Shown one piece after another: positions 47,750 through 56,486 of a DNA stretch of 64,000 bases. Numbering within the stretch: the stretch's first letter is position 1; the number at the start of each line of letters is the position of its first letter. The DNA comes from Bacillus sp. SD088 (GTDB lineage Bacteria > Bacillota > Bacilli > Bacillales > Bacillaceae_C). The notes under the pieces were generated by a model, which saw only the letters and a list, made by a program, of their open reading frames with translations, ran no database searches and had not been told where the DNA came from. A program made the translations under genes and the position numbers. The DNA lies in assembly GCF_017355205.1 (NCBI RefSeq), contig NZ_JADIJK010000002.1, forward strand, positions 62,001 to 126,000. Direction: 5' to 3'.

Positions 47750-48211
47750 TTAAGAAGCCTGGCTTCTATATTCGATAGGAGTCAGGTTGTTTAGCTTGTT
47801 TTGAAACCTTTCGTGGTTATAAAAGAGAATATAGTCTTTAATAGACCTTCTAACCTCTTGTGAAGTTTTAAAAGTATACAGGTTAAAACATTCTGTTTTT
47901 AAATGACTGAAGAAACTTTCCATACTAGCGTTGTCCCAACAGTTGCCTTTTCTAGACATACTAGCTTTCATTTTATATCTTGTGAGTAGCTGATTATAGT
48001 TATGGGACGTGTATTGGTATCCTTGATCACTATGGAGCAGGATTCCTTTTACATTCCTTCCTTTTATGGCTTTTTTAAACGTATCCAAGACTAGTTTATA
48101 ATCATTGCGTCTACTAATTTGGTACGCAACAACTTCGTTCTTATATAAGTCTTTGATGGCAGACAAATATAGTTTATCAAGCATGTCGCTCTTCAACGAA
48201 TATAGCTTCAC
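47750..48211 (-). pseudogene. IS3-family (IS150-like) transposase OrfB, 5'-truncated
   Basis: 153 residues of an rve/DDE integrase domain: HSDQGYQYTS (second Asp), SRKGNCWDNASMESFF (the catalytic Glu lies in SMES) and the C-terminal FYNHERFQNKLNNLTPIEYR. The first catalytic Asp region and everything upstream, including OrfA, are missing. TGACCCCTGTCAATTAGACAC, minus its last base within 47714-47734, resembles an IS3-type terminal inverted repeat and marks the right end. Dead element. Confidence 0.85.
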
Positions 48212-48263
48212 CTCTAATCCTATTTATATCTACCTCCATAAAGTTTTACGTTTCTTTAATAAA

Positions 48264-48296
48264 ACCGATTTTTTCCTACGCTAAGAAAAAATCGGT
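48264..48296 (+). terminator. Hairpin between IS3 fragment and GNAT gene
   Basis: 12-bp stem ACCGATTTTTTC (48264-48275) with GAAAAAATCGGT (48285-48296), followed by CTAGTTTTTTAG. Confidence 0.65.
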
Positions 48297-48393
48297 CTAG
48301 TTTTTTAGTGAACGAGTGGACGTAGCAGGAAAGGTTTTTAAATCAAATGTATATTCTACATAGAAATTTTTATATTCCCCCTCAATGAAACTC

Positions 48394-49161
48394 TCAGTTA
48401 GTAGAGTCGGGAGAAATCACTTCCCATTTTCCAAACAGCGTTAAACCCGCCGCTTTAGCCAGTGACGTAGATACCTGGTTATCGAGCTGGCATCGGTACT
48501 GGGGTTCGTATCCCTGATCACAAGCGTACTTGCTGATTGAACGCACCACTTTACGAGCGTGACCTTTTCCTCTAAAGGGTGTCAGAGTCAGTACGCCGAG
48601 GTCTGCAATTTGCGCATTCTCCCAGGGATACATGCTGGCGGCGCTGACCATGCGGTTTTGCTCAAAAGAGCCTAACACCACCCAGTGATCCAATTCCACA
48701 AAGGCATCATCCAAGTCTTGTTCCGAGGCGGAGGATTGGAACTCGGAGAAAACCGCATCATCTTGATCTGTTAACTGGCGTAAGACACCTTCCAGGTTTT
48801 CTTGCACCAATACGTTCTTATCGGCTTCTGAAAAATAAAAAAGATAATCTGCGCCATGTAGAGTGACTCCCGCTTCATTCAATATCCGGCGAAAGGTTGG
48901 CTCAGACAGGTCTTGTCGTTGATAAAGGCCTAACTTATCGGCCAGCGCAGGCGTCAGGACCGCCATAACCCGGCCATCGGAGGTTTCCAGCACCATAACC
49001 CGACGGTCTTCGCTCAGGTCAGGGTTGATTGCGACAGTAAAGACTTCATCGCTATAGAGGACGTTTCCGTTCAAAAATGGCGCCCGCCAAAAGTCAGTTA
49101 TCGTTTGTGAAAATAAAGGCATACTACTTATTTGACTTGGTTGATTTGTCATTATGTTCAC
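48394..49161 (-). CDS. GNAT acetyltransferase, probably horizontally acquired
   Basis: 255 residues. The C-terminal GNAT domain (FR47-like) shows ADLGVLTLTPFRGKGHARKV then VRSISKYACDQGYEPQYRCQ, the acetyl-CoA site and its following helix; the N-terminal half resembles a degenerate second GNAT unit. The gene is clearly more GC-rich than its surroundings, with codons such as CTG, GCC and CGG that are rare in neighbouring genes. It lies between an IS3 fragment and a Tn3 remnant, so transfer is likely. The substrate is unknown; enzymes of this kind often inactivate small molecules. Confidence 0.82.
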   Translation of the reverse strand: MNIMTNQPSQISSMPLFSQTITDFWRAPFLNGNVLYSDEVFTVAINPDLSEDRRVMVLETSDGRVMAVLTPALADKLGLYQRQDLSEPTFRRILNEAGVTLHGADYLFYFSEADKNVLVQENLEGVLRQLTDQDDAVFSEFQSSASEQDLDDAFVELDHWVVLGSFEQNRMVSAASMYPWENAQIADLGVLTLTPFRGKGHARKVVRSISKYACDQGYEPQYRCQLDNQVSTSLAKAAGLTLFGKWEVISPDSTN

Positions 49162-49354
49162 TTCCTTATACTTTAGACTTATTTTTTACAACGCAGGGGC
49201 CCAACCGACATTTGACGTAAAACTCAAAGCTAAGACAGTTTTTTAAAGTGTAAAGTTGGTTTTTGTACGCTAAGCGTTCCCTTAAACGTATATCTAATGA
49301 GAGTTTGTTTTAGGGAAATCATTTGGGAACGAAAAATTGGCGAATTACAATTAT
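49162..49354. other. Spacer with Tn3-end-like sequences
   Basis: No gene. Contains GGGGCCCAACC (about 49197) and two CTAAG motifs (about 49235 and 49274, the latter in GTACGCTAAG), features of Tn3-family inverted repeats, but no full 38-bp repeat matching the right end was recognised. Confidence 0.3.
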
Positions 49355-49650
49355 TCAGAAATGATCCCGCGAGAAACAGCAATCAAACAAAGATGATTTA
49401 CCTTCAATAGAATGTATGATGTCCAAAAATGAAATGTCTTCCCAATTTTAAATAATCGTATATCCTCCGTGGGCCCCTGAAGAAGAATTAATCATTCCTT
49501 CCTTAACCAACTTGGTCAATATTTTAGACAAATACGAAGGAGAAACTTTTTGCATCTCTGCTAACTGTTGTACACCAACGGGTTTTCTCTGATGTATCCA
49601 TTCCAAGAAAAGCATCGTGTGAAGAGCATAAGCAGGATTTTGATCTACGT
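49355..49650 (-). pseudogene. Rrf2-family regulator fragment, frameshifted and 5'-truncated
   Basis: Reads NPAYALHTMLFLEWIHQRKP, VGVQQLAEMQKVSPSYLSKI, LTKLVKEGMINSSSGAHGGY (the Rrf2 winged helix), stops at 49448, and resumes in the next frame as EDISFLDIIHSIEGKSSLFD CCF, the Rrf2 continuation, ending at 49355. The apparent N-terminus (MLYSFLHDVD) lies antisense to transposase codons, so the true 5' end was lost at the Tn3 junction (about 49640). Dead gene. Confidence 0.7.
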
Positions 49651-51087
49651 CGTGAAGAAAACTATAAAGCATTGAAAAAGCCTATCAATCCCGATGAGTT
49701 TATCACAAATTTAAAGGAAGAAATGACAAATGCATTAAATAAATTAGATCAAGGAATCCCTAAGAATAATAAGGTTCGTATTTTAACAAAAGGAAATGGC
49801 AGAATATCTATTTCTCCTTTTGACCCAGTACCTGAGCCGGTTAACTTGTCACGATTGAAAACCGAAATTATGAAACGCTGGCCAATGACTAGTTTACTAG
49901 ATATTCTCAAGGAAGCTGATTTGCGTATAAACTTTACGGAACTTTTTAAAACAACAGCTTCTTATACGGTTTGGGAACAAATGCAGGATTAAAACGAATT
50001 TCAAATGGGGAACATGGCGAAAAATATAAAGATTTGTTATATATACGGCGAAAATACATTGATAAAGATAATCTACGAAATGCTATAGCTGAGATTGTAA
50101 ATGCCATTTTACGAAATAAAATGACAGATATATGGGGAGAAGGAACAACTTCCTGTGCTTCTGATTCTAAGAAATTCGGTGCGTGGGACCAAAATCTAAT
50201 GACTGAATGGCATATTCGGTATAGGGGTGTCATGATTTACTGGCATGCAGCTAAACATTCAACCTGTATTTATTCCCAATTAAAATCATGCTCTTCTTCT
50301 GAGGTAGCATCTATGATTGAAGGAGTCTTGAAGCACTGTACGAGCATGGAGGTTGAAAAGAATTATGTAGACAGTCACGGCCAAAGCGAAGTAGCGTTTG
50401 CCTTTTGCCATCTCCTGGGGTTTCAGCTTATGCCAAGATTAAAAGCTATTCACTCTCAAAAGTTGTATAGGCCAGACAGTGGCATGAGTGATGCTTTCCC
50501 TAATTTACAACCCATTCTTACAAGACCTATCAACTGGGAAATTGATTCGTCAGCAATATGATCAGATGATTAAATACGCTACAGCCCTGCGTCTTGGAAC
50601 AGCAGAAACAGAGGCTATCTTAAAACGATTTACAAAAAGTAACTTAAAACACCCTACTTATCAAGCCCTATCTGAACTGGGAAAAGTTATTAAAACTATC
50701 TTCTTATGTGATTATATAGGCTCGGAAGATATTCGAAGGGAAATTAATGAAGGCCTCAATGTTGTAGAGAATTGGAATTCCGCCAACGGCTTTATTTTTT
50801 ACGGAAAAGGGGGAGAAATTTCGACAAATAGATTGGAAGATCAGGAGGTTGCCGTTCTTTCCCTGCATTTATTACAAAATTGTCTCGTGTTTATTAATAT
50901 ACACATGATTCAATCTGTTTTATCGGAAAAGAAGTGGTTGGATATGATGACACCTGAAGATTTGAGAGCATTAAGCCCACTAATCTATAGCCATGTAAAT
51001 CCTTACGGCATCTTTAAATTGGATATGATGGAACGAATTCCAATCGAAAAAAGGCAATCAGAAATAGAAAACCCTTTGCATTTTTAA
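49640..51087 (+). pseudogene. tnpA: Tn3-family transposase TnpA, C-terminal half, two frame disruptions
   Basis: Three consecutive frames make one protein. 49672-49992 has RISISPFDPVPEPVNLSRLK and RWPMTSLLDILKEADLRINF. 49971-50561 has [34 protein letters not shown] and [19 protein letters not shown]. 50530-51087 has [40 protein letters not shown] and a proper C-terminus. These are the catalytic blocks of Tn3-family DDE transposases. At the first junction a stretch of about 15 residues is missing; at the second (near 50540) one extra A breaks the frame. The N-terminal half (about 500 residues) is absent. Confidence 0.9.
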
Positions 51088-51095
51088 TTTTATTC

Positions 51096-51133
51096 CTTAT
51101 TGCGGGTAGTGACAGCTTCGCTGGTACTACCCC
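51096..51133. repeat. Right 38-bp inverted repeat of the Tn3-family element
   Basis: Read inward on the minus strand from 51133 it begins GGGGTAGTACC and ends, exactly 38 bases on, with ATAAG. This is the Tn3-family rule (GGGG...TAAG, 38 bp), 8 bases beyond the transposase stop. Confidence 0.7.
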
Positions 51134-51209
51134 ATTTTGGGAACGGCCGATGTCCTTCCACTTTTATTGTGTGGAATCTCCCTGCCAGATTTTATAAAAC
51201 AAAAAAATA

Positions 51210-51247
51210 GACGATCAAATAGGGGGCTTTCCCCTGATTCGATCGTC
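51210..51247 (-). terminator. Terminator of the mechanosensitive channel gene
   Basis: Stem with arms GACGATC (51210-51216) and GATCGTC (51241-51247) plus an inner GGGG/CCCC; on the minus strand it is followed by TATTTTTTTG. Confidence 0.85.
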
Positions 51248-51268
51248 CACTTTATGATCTGCTATTGA

Positions 51269-52795
51269 TTACTCTATCTCATTGTCATTTTTTACTTTCG
51301 TTTCTTCAATGGTTTCATCAAATTTACGTAAATATTTACTAGCAAATTCCTTTCCGCCAAGACCAAAGGCTAAGCCAAAGGCAAGCGCAAGCGCTCCAAG
51401 GATTAAGGTAAATGCCGATGCGACAATGGATGTGGCAATGCCTAATTGTGTTAAAGCCATAAAGACAGACAATGCAATAATCGCATATTTTGCAAATCCA
51501 GCCAAAATCTTAATTGCAGGGCCATGGAGCAAATTGATCAAGACTTTTTCAACGATGTTCGCCAAGATTAAAGCAACACCAAGAATGAGCACTGCAGCCA
51601 ATACATTTGGTAAATAAGCTGTGATAGCAGCTGCTATACCAACTAGGAAATCAAGTTTAATTAAGTAAAGAGCCTGTATCGTTAGGAAAAAGATGATCAA
51701 TACTTGCACAATATATCCGACTACAGTAGAAGCCTGCATTTTGGTTGTATCTGCTTTTGTCTGACCCATCTGCAGTTTAGCCGTCATGTTATCAAAGCCA
51801 GTACGGCTTAAAAAGTCACTCACAAATCCGCCAATGAATTTACCTAACCAAATTCCGACAAAGACTAAGGCAATGGCGATAAGGATATTCGGAATCATAT
51901 TCATTACTTCATGCAACATACTGATCGCAGGTTCAGTGATGCCTGTTAAGTCCAATTTTTCAAGTGCTGTAATGGTAACTGGAATCAAGATCAGGATAAA
52001 GACAAGATTACCGATAAAGGTAGCTAAGCCTGCATCCCCAAAGATCTTACCCATTTTCAACTTACTTACCAGTTTCTCCGATCCAACCGCTTGTAAAAGA
52101 TTCACAACAATATTTTTAACAATTCTTGCTAGGAACCAGCCCACTGCAAAAATGATGGCTGCGGCAATTAATTTAGGGATAAAAGCTAAGATCGTCGCCA
52201 ACAAGCCGCTAAATGGCTCCGAAACTCCTTGAATATTTAAAGCATCCATAACACCAGGAATAAAGATTAGTAGAATGAGATAAAAGGCCACTTTTCCAAT
52301 TGTTGCTAAATATTCATCCGCTTTTTCGATGGTATTGGCTAATTTTATTTTTACAAGCAAATGGTTCACATGGATTTTTTTACTTCCATGTACAATCGCC
52401 CACTGAAGAAGAGCGCCAATCACAAATGCCAAAGCAAGGATTAAAACCGCCTTGAGGACCGCAGGAATAAATGCTAAGAATGTTGAAATTAAATCGGTCA
52501 ATGGGTTTGCAATCATATTTAAATTTAAAACATTAAAGAACAAAATCAAAACAAAGACAAGTAAAATATAATAAATAATTTTGCCGATAATTTTATTCGA
52601 ATCGACAGGTGGCTCTCCAGGTCGAACCTTTCTATAAAGCTTTTCATCTAATTTCGTCTTTTTGAGGGCCTTTTCCACCCCACCAGCAATTATTTTGGCA
52701 ATCAGCCAGCCAACTAGTAATACAAGAATGGCCACAACAAAGTTTTGCACACTGTGGAGGAAACCAGATGTTGCATACATATCAAAGATATTCAT
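51269..52795 (-). CDS. MscS-like mechanosensitive channel with repeated TM_helix units
   Basis: 508 residues, mostly membrane. Several copies of the conserved TM_helix unit recur at roughly 100-residue spacing (each with F/YLP.V..A..IL..GW.LA, for example AFIPKLIAAAIIFAVGWFLA and AYLPNVLAAVLILGVALILA). The protein ends with the pore-helix motif ALALAFGLAFGLGGKEFASKY known from small-conductance mechanosensitive channels, then a short acidic tail. It lacks the MscS beta domain. A role in osmotic adaptation is inferred. ATG 52795 has AAGGAG upstream. Confidence 0.82.
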   Translation of the reverse strand: MNIFDMYATSGFLHSVQNFVVAILVLLVGWLIAKIIAGGVEKALKKTKLDEKLYRKVRPGEPPVDSNKIIGKIIYYILLVFVLILFFNVLNLNMIANPLTDLISTFLAFIPAVLKAVLILALAFVIGALLQWAIVHGSKKIHVNHLLVKIKLANTIEKADEYLATIGKVAFYLILLIFIPGVMDALNIQGVSEPFSGLLATILAFIPKLIAAAIIFAVGWFLARIVKNIVVNLLQAVGSEKLVSKLKMGKIFGDAGLATFIGNLVFILILIPVTITALEKLDLTGITEPAISMLHEVMNMIPNILIAIALVFVGIWLGKFIGGFVSDFLSRTGFDNMTAKLQMGQTKADTTKMQASTVVGYIVQVLIIFFLTIQALYLIKLDFLVGIAAAITAYLPNVLAAVLILGVALILANIVEKVLINLLHGPAIKILAGFAKYAIIALSVFMALTQLGIATSIVASAFTLILGALALAFGLAFGLGGKEFASKYLRKFDETIEETKVKNDNEIE

Positions 52796-52970
52796 ATATA
52801 CACTCTCCTTATTTATTTAGCTAAACGCATCTAGTGGTTATATTACCTATTGTTTTTCGAATTAAACTTTTATTTACAAAATTATATAAAATATAGACAA
52901 CACCTTATGGACTCCTAGGCAGTATGTTAAAATAATCTATTAATAGCTAAAGCAACAGAAAGGATTTTGC

Positions 52971-55160
52971 ATGATGCTTGTAGGGGAAGAATTTTTTTAT
53001 AGAAAGAAACAGGAGCTAGGGGTTTCGCTGAATGATGTTCAGAAAAGGGCGGTTTTGAATACAGAAGGGCCATTGCTGCTTCTAGCATCGCCTGGTTCTG
53101 GAAAAACGACAACTCTTATTATGAAAATAGGATACTTAATTGAGGTAATAGGGTTAGCTCCTTCACGAATCAAGGCGGTGACCTTCAGTAATGCTTCTGC
53201 ACGAGATATGAAAGAACGCTATCAACGTTTCTTTCCGACACTCCCCCCTGTCGAGTTTTCAACAATTCATAGCCTTGCCTTTCAGGTTGTACGTGAGTAT
53301 TTCTATAATAGGAAGCTTCAGTATCAGATCATTGAAGGAACCGATCCTAGCCCATTCAATAAAAAAATGCTTTTACGGGATTTATTTAAGTCGTTCAACC
53401 ACAAGGCTATAACAGATGATCAGTTGGACGAATTGCTTACATATATTAGTCTGATTAAAAACAAACTAATTCCCAAGGAAAAATGGGCCGATATTTCATG
53501 TGATGTTCCAAATGCCTTAGAGATTTTTAAAAAGTACGAACGCTTTAAAAGAGCTGGAACCGATCAACTACTTGTCGACTATGATGATATGCTGACAATC
53601 GCCAATCAGGCATTTGAAAAGGAGCATACCTTACTAGCTAAATATCAACGAAAGTACGATTATGTGTTGACCGATGAAAGTCAGGATACCTCACTCGTCC
53701 AGCATGCGCTTATAGAAAAATTGGTCGATAACCACAAAAATCTATGCGTCGTGGCAGATGATGACCAATCGATTTATCGCTGGCGAGCCGCGGAGCCACA
53801 ATATTTACTTGATTTTAAAAAGGTCTATCCGGACGCCCAGACTTTAATGATGGTGCAAAATTATCGTTCCTCCCAAGACATCGTTAGTGTTGCAAATATA
53901 TTTATTAAACAAAATAAAAATCGTTACAACAAAAATATGTTTACAGAAAATGCAGCCTATACGCCAATCAAATTGAAAACATTAGACGATTATCAATACC
54001 AATCCAGCTATTTAGTCGATCAGATTGGCAAAGAAGAGAATCTGCGCGAAATCGCAATTTTATACCGTAATAATGCTTCATCAATTTTACTTCTGGATGC
54101 ATTGGATCAAGCGCATATTCCTTTTTATATGAAGGATTCCAATAATCGCTTTTTCAGTCATTGGGTTGTGGAAGATGTACTAAACTTTATGCGCTTGTCG
54201 TATGACGTGACTCGAGTGGATATTTTTGCGCGAATTTATTCTAAGTTTCATCTTTATCTAAAAAAGGCACAAATCCAACAACTGACTCAACGCTCCAACA
54301 ATCAATCAGTCTTTGATCTTTTAATCAAATTAGGCGATTTAAAAGATTGGCAAAAGGAAAAAGTGAAAGCTTACCAAAAACACTATCAACAAATGCATGG
54401 GAAAACACCTTTTCAAGTAATGCTGATTATTCGCGAAGAATTTGGTTATGAACAAGTGCTCAGAAAAATGTCAGAACAGCTAGGCTTTAACATCGATTAT
54501 TTATTAGAAGTGCTGAATACACTGGAAGAGATCGCCAAATCAACGAATACAATGGTTGAATTTGCAAAGCGGTTAGATCACCTAGATTCCTTATTGAAGA
54601 AATCCAAATATAATAAACAGCAAAATGCCATCACACTTTCCACCTTCCATAGTTCCAAGGGCTTGGAATTTGAGAAGGTCTATATGATCGACTTAATCAA
54701 GGGAGTCATCCCTACCAAAGCCGAAGATGAGCTGCTCAAAAAAGGCAAAAGAGAAGAAATGGAAGAAGCTGTGCGTCTTTTCTATGTTGGCATGACAAGA
54801 GCAAAAAGGGATTTGGAACTGCTCACTTATAAGAAGAGATTCGGAAAAAAGGTTGGCCCTTCTAAATTTGTACTAGATGTCAAAAGAATCCTTCATCCTA
54901 AAGAAGAAAAGCAACAGCAATCTAGCAGAATAACCATATCCCAAAATAAGAATCAAAAAAGGAGAATTCCCAATAACCCTAATGTGATCAGAGATCCCGC
55001 GAAACTCCTTTCCGGACTAAAAATCAAACATCGCGTATTTGGGCCAGGCAAAATTGAGCAAAGCTCAAATGACACCCTAATCATTCGTTTCAAAAAGGAT
55101 TCAAAAACCTTATCAACCGACACCTGCCTAGAACACGGATTACTTGAAGTGGTGGAATAG
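52971..55160 (+). CDS. UvrD/Rep-family ATP-dependent DNA helicase (YjcD-like)
   Basis: 729 residues, ATG 52971 (AAAGGA upstream). Superfamily 1A motifs in order: LLLASPGSGKTTTLIMKI (Walker A), VTFSNASARDMKER, YVLTDESQDTSLVQ (motif II), VVADDDQSIYRWRAAEP (III), NYRSSQDIV (IV), TLSTFHSSKGLEFEKVYMID (V) and FYVGMTRAKRDLELL (VI). A C-terminal Tudor-like RNAP/DNA-binding segment (HRVFGPGKIEQSSNDTLIIR) closes it, as in PcrA. It resembles B. subtilis YjcD more than PcrA. It is a 3'-5' helicase for repair or recombination. Confidence 0.92.
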   Translation: MMLVGEEFFYRKKQELGVSLNDVQKRAVLNTEGPLLLLASPGSGKTTTLIMKIGYLIEVIGLAPSRIKAVTFSNASARDMKERYQRFFPTLPPVEFSTIHSLAFQVVREYFYNRKLQYQIIEGTDPSPFNKKMLLRDLFKSFNHKAITDDQLDELLTYISLIKNKLIPKEKWADISCDVPNALEIFKKYERFKRAGTDQLLVDYDDMLTIANQAFEKEHTLLAKYQRKYDYVLTDESQDTSLVQHALIEKLVDNHKNLCVVADDDQSIYRWRAAEPQYLLDFKKVYPDAQTLMMVQNYRSSQDIVSVANIFIKQNKNRYNKNMFTENAAYTPIKLKTLDDYQYQSSYLVDQIGKEENLREIAILYRNNASSILLLDALDQAHIPFYMKDSNNRFFSHWVVEDVLNFMRLSYDVTRVDIFARIYSKFHLYLKKAQIQQLTQRSNNQSVFDLLIKLGDLKDWQKEKVKAYQKHYQQMHGKTPFQVMLIIREEFGYEQVLRKMSEQLGFNIDYLLEVLNTLEEIAKSTNTMVEFAKRLDHLDSLLKKSKYNKQQNAITLSTFHSSKGLEFEKVYMIDLIKGVIPTKAEDELLKKGKREEMEEAVRLFYVGMTRAKRDLELLTYKKRFGKKVGPSKFVLDVKRILHPKEEKQQQSSRITISQNKNQKRRIPNNPNVIRDPAKLLSGLKIKHRVFGPGKIEQSSNDTLIIRFKKDSKTLSTDTCLEHGLLEVVE

Positions 55161-55228
55161 ACGATTCCTGGCACGCCTTGGGTTTTACCGAATATTACTT
55201 TTTTAATACCAGTTTCTTCAAGTAAGAA

Positions 55229-55588
55229 CAAAAGCGCGAGCGTCCGTTTAGCGACGTACAAACTTCCATAGTAAGGATGAACAGCTAAAAACGCGACGTC
55301 CTGTCGCTTCGTCTGCACTAGTACCTCCTGTACGTCGAACGCTGTTCTGACCTACATCCTGTAGCCCTGAGATAAGGATACACGAAATGCGAAAGACGGC
55401 TGATAGGAGCGACAAGCAAATGTTCCTGAAACGAAGAAGGGCGAATTTTCCCTTCTGCGATTCAGGGTTATTTGATCTCAAGCTCCTGCCGTCTGTAGCT
55501 AGATAGCACGGCGAAGCATGAGTCGATGTTGACTTACGAAAGTAGAAGCTGAAAGTTTGCTAGTCGCTGGGCGCTGGAGCTGGACGAC
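55229..55588. repeat. Repeat family A, copy 3 (longest)
   Basis: From AAAGCGCGAGCGTCCGTTTA to GGGCGCTGGAGCTGGACG. It contains CACTAGTACCTCCTGTACGT, the GACAAGCAAATGTTC module of copy 2, and the GATGTTGACTTACG / AGAAGCTGAAAGTTTGCTAG block of copy 1. It fills most of the 632-base gap 55161-55792; before it CCTGGCACGCC (55169-55179) repeats a motif seen at 30412-30422. Confidence 0.85.
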
Positions 55589-55644
55589 AAAACTCAAAAT
55601 TACAACTTATCCACAAGCTCCAACCTTATAATTTCCTAGGCTAC

Positions 55645-55687
55645 AAAAAGCCCGCTATCTCATTATTACAATGAAAAGTGGGCTTTT
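55645..55687. terminator. Hairpin with AAAAGCCC/GGGCTTTT stem
   Basis: AAAAGCCCGCT (55646-55656) pairs with AGTGGGCTTTT (55677-55687) with a mismatch, followed by ACTTTTG. Possible bidirectional terminator. Confidence 0.6.
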
Positions 55688-55792
55688 ACTTTTGTCATTT
55701 CCTTAGTGAACTTGAATTTTTCTAACGGTTTGTTCCATCTGCGAATCTTAGGTTTGCTTATCAGAAAGCCTAGTTTGAAACAAGCGAGATTT

Positions 55793-56419
55793 TTAATTCA
55801 TATGAACAGTAAAACTTCCCTTTCGTTCCTCGCTCCATCGCAATTCGTATTTTTCGTCATCTGCAATGGGACCGACCCCTTCAGGAGTTCCTGTAAATAT
55901 GATATCTCCTTTTTTCAAACCAAAGTTTGCTTGAATATATGCTAAAATGGTCTCAAAAGAAAAGATCATCGACGTCATATTTCCCTCTTGCACGGTCTCC
56001 CCATCACGTAACAAGCTGAAGTTCTTTTTCCTACAGGCTTCCTCACCATGAAAGTCCCAAAAATCCGTTACAATCGCCGCATTTTTAAATCCTTTTGCGA
56101 GAAGCCATGGATGCCCCTTCTTTTTCAATTCAGATTGCACATCTCTTAAGGTCAAATCAACCCCAAGTGCCATCTTCGTCACGACTTTATCGACCTGAAC
56201 ATCCTCATCCACTATGTCTTCCCCTATGTATAAAACAATCTCAAGCTCATGATGAATCTCCCCACGATCTCCTGGATAATCGATCACCTGCCCATCCGCA
56301 TACACTAAAGAATTCACAGGCTTGGAAAACACCATCGGTTGATCCGGCACAGCATTCCCTAGTTCCACCGCGTGATTAACATAATTACGTCCAATACAAA
56401 ATATATTACGAATTTCCAT
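55793..56419 (-). CDS. Fumarylacetoacetate hydrolase-family protein
   Basis: 208 residues, the short single-domain form. Contains IFCIGRNYVNHAVELGNAVP, the metal ligands in IHHELEIVLYIGED and LGVDLTLRDVQ, and IIFTGTPEGVGPIADDE. The family includes fumarylpyruvate hydrolase, oxaloacetate decarboxylase and similar C-C bond-cleaving enzymes (YcgM/YisK group). The exact substrate cannot be told. ATG 56419 follows AAAGGTG. Confidence 0.88.
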   Translation of the reverse strand: MEIRNIFCIGRNYVNHAVELGNAVPDQPMVFSKPVNSLVYADGQVIDYPGDRGEIHHELEIVLYIGEDIVDEDVQVDKVVTKMALGVDLTLRDVQSELKKKGHPWLLAKGFKNAAIVTDFWDFHGEEACRKKNFSLLRDGETVQEGNMTSMIFSFETILAYIQANFGLKKGDIIFTGTPEGVGPIADDEKYELRWSEERKGSFTVHMN

Positions 56420-56434
56420 TTTCTCACACCTTTC

Positions 56435-56486
56435 GGGGCCTGTCCCCCACCTTGTTAACGCGTTGCCAGAGCGGGGGACAGGCCCC
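56435..56486. repeat. Repeat family D, copy 1
   Basis: GGGGCCTGTCCCCC, then TTGTTAACGCGTTGCCAGAG, then CGGGGGACAGGCCCCC. It ends directly at the stop codon of the UbiB-like gene. The arms can pair and may act as terminator for that gene. Confidence 0.8.

Noticed and set aside
55248-55481. 77-codon frame downstream of the helicase gene
   Set aside because: Entirely inside repeat family A copy 3.
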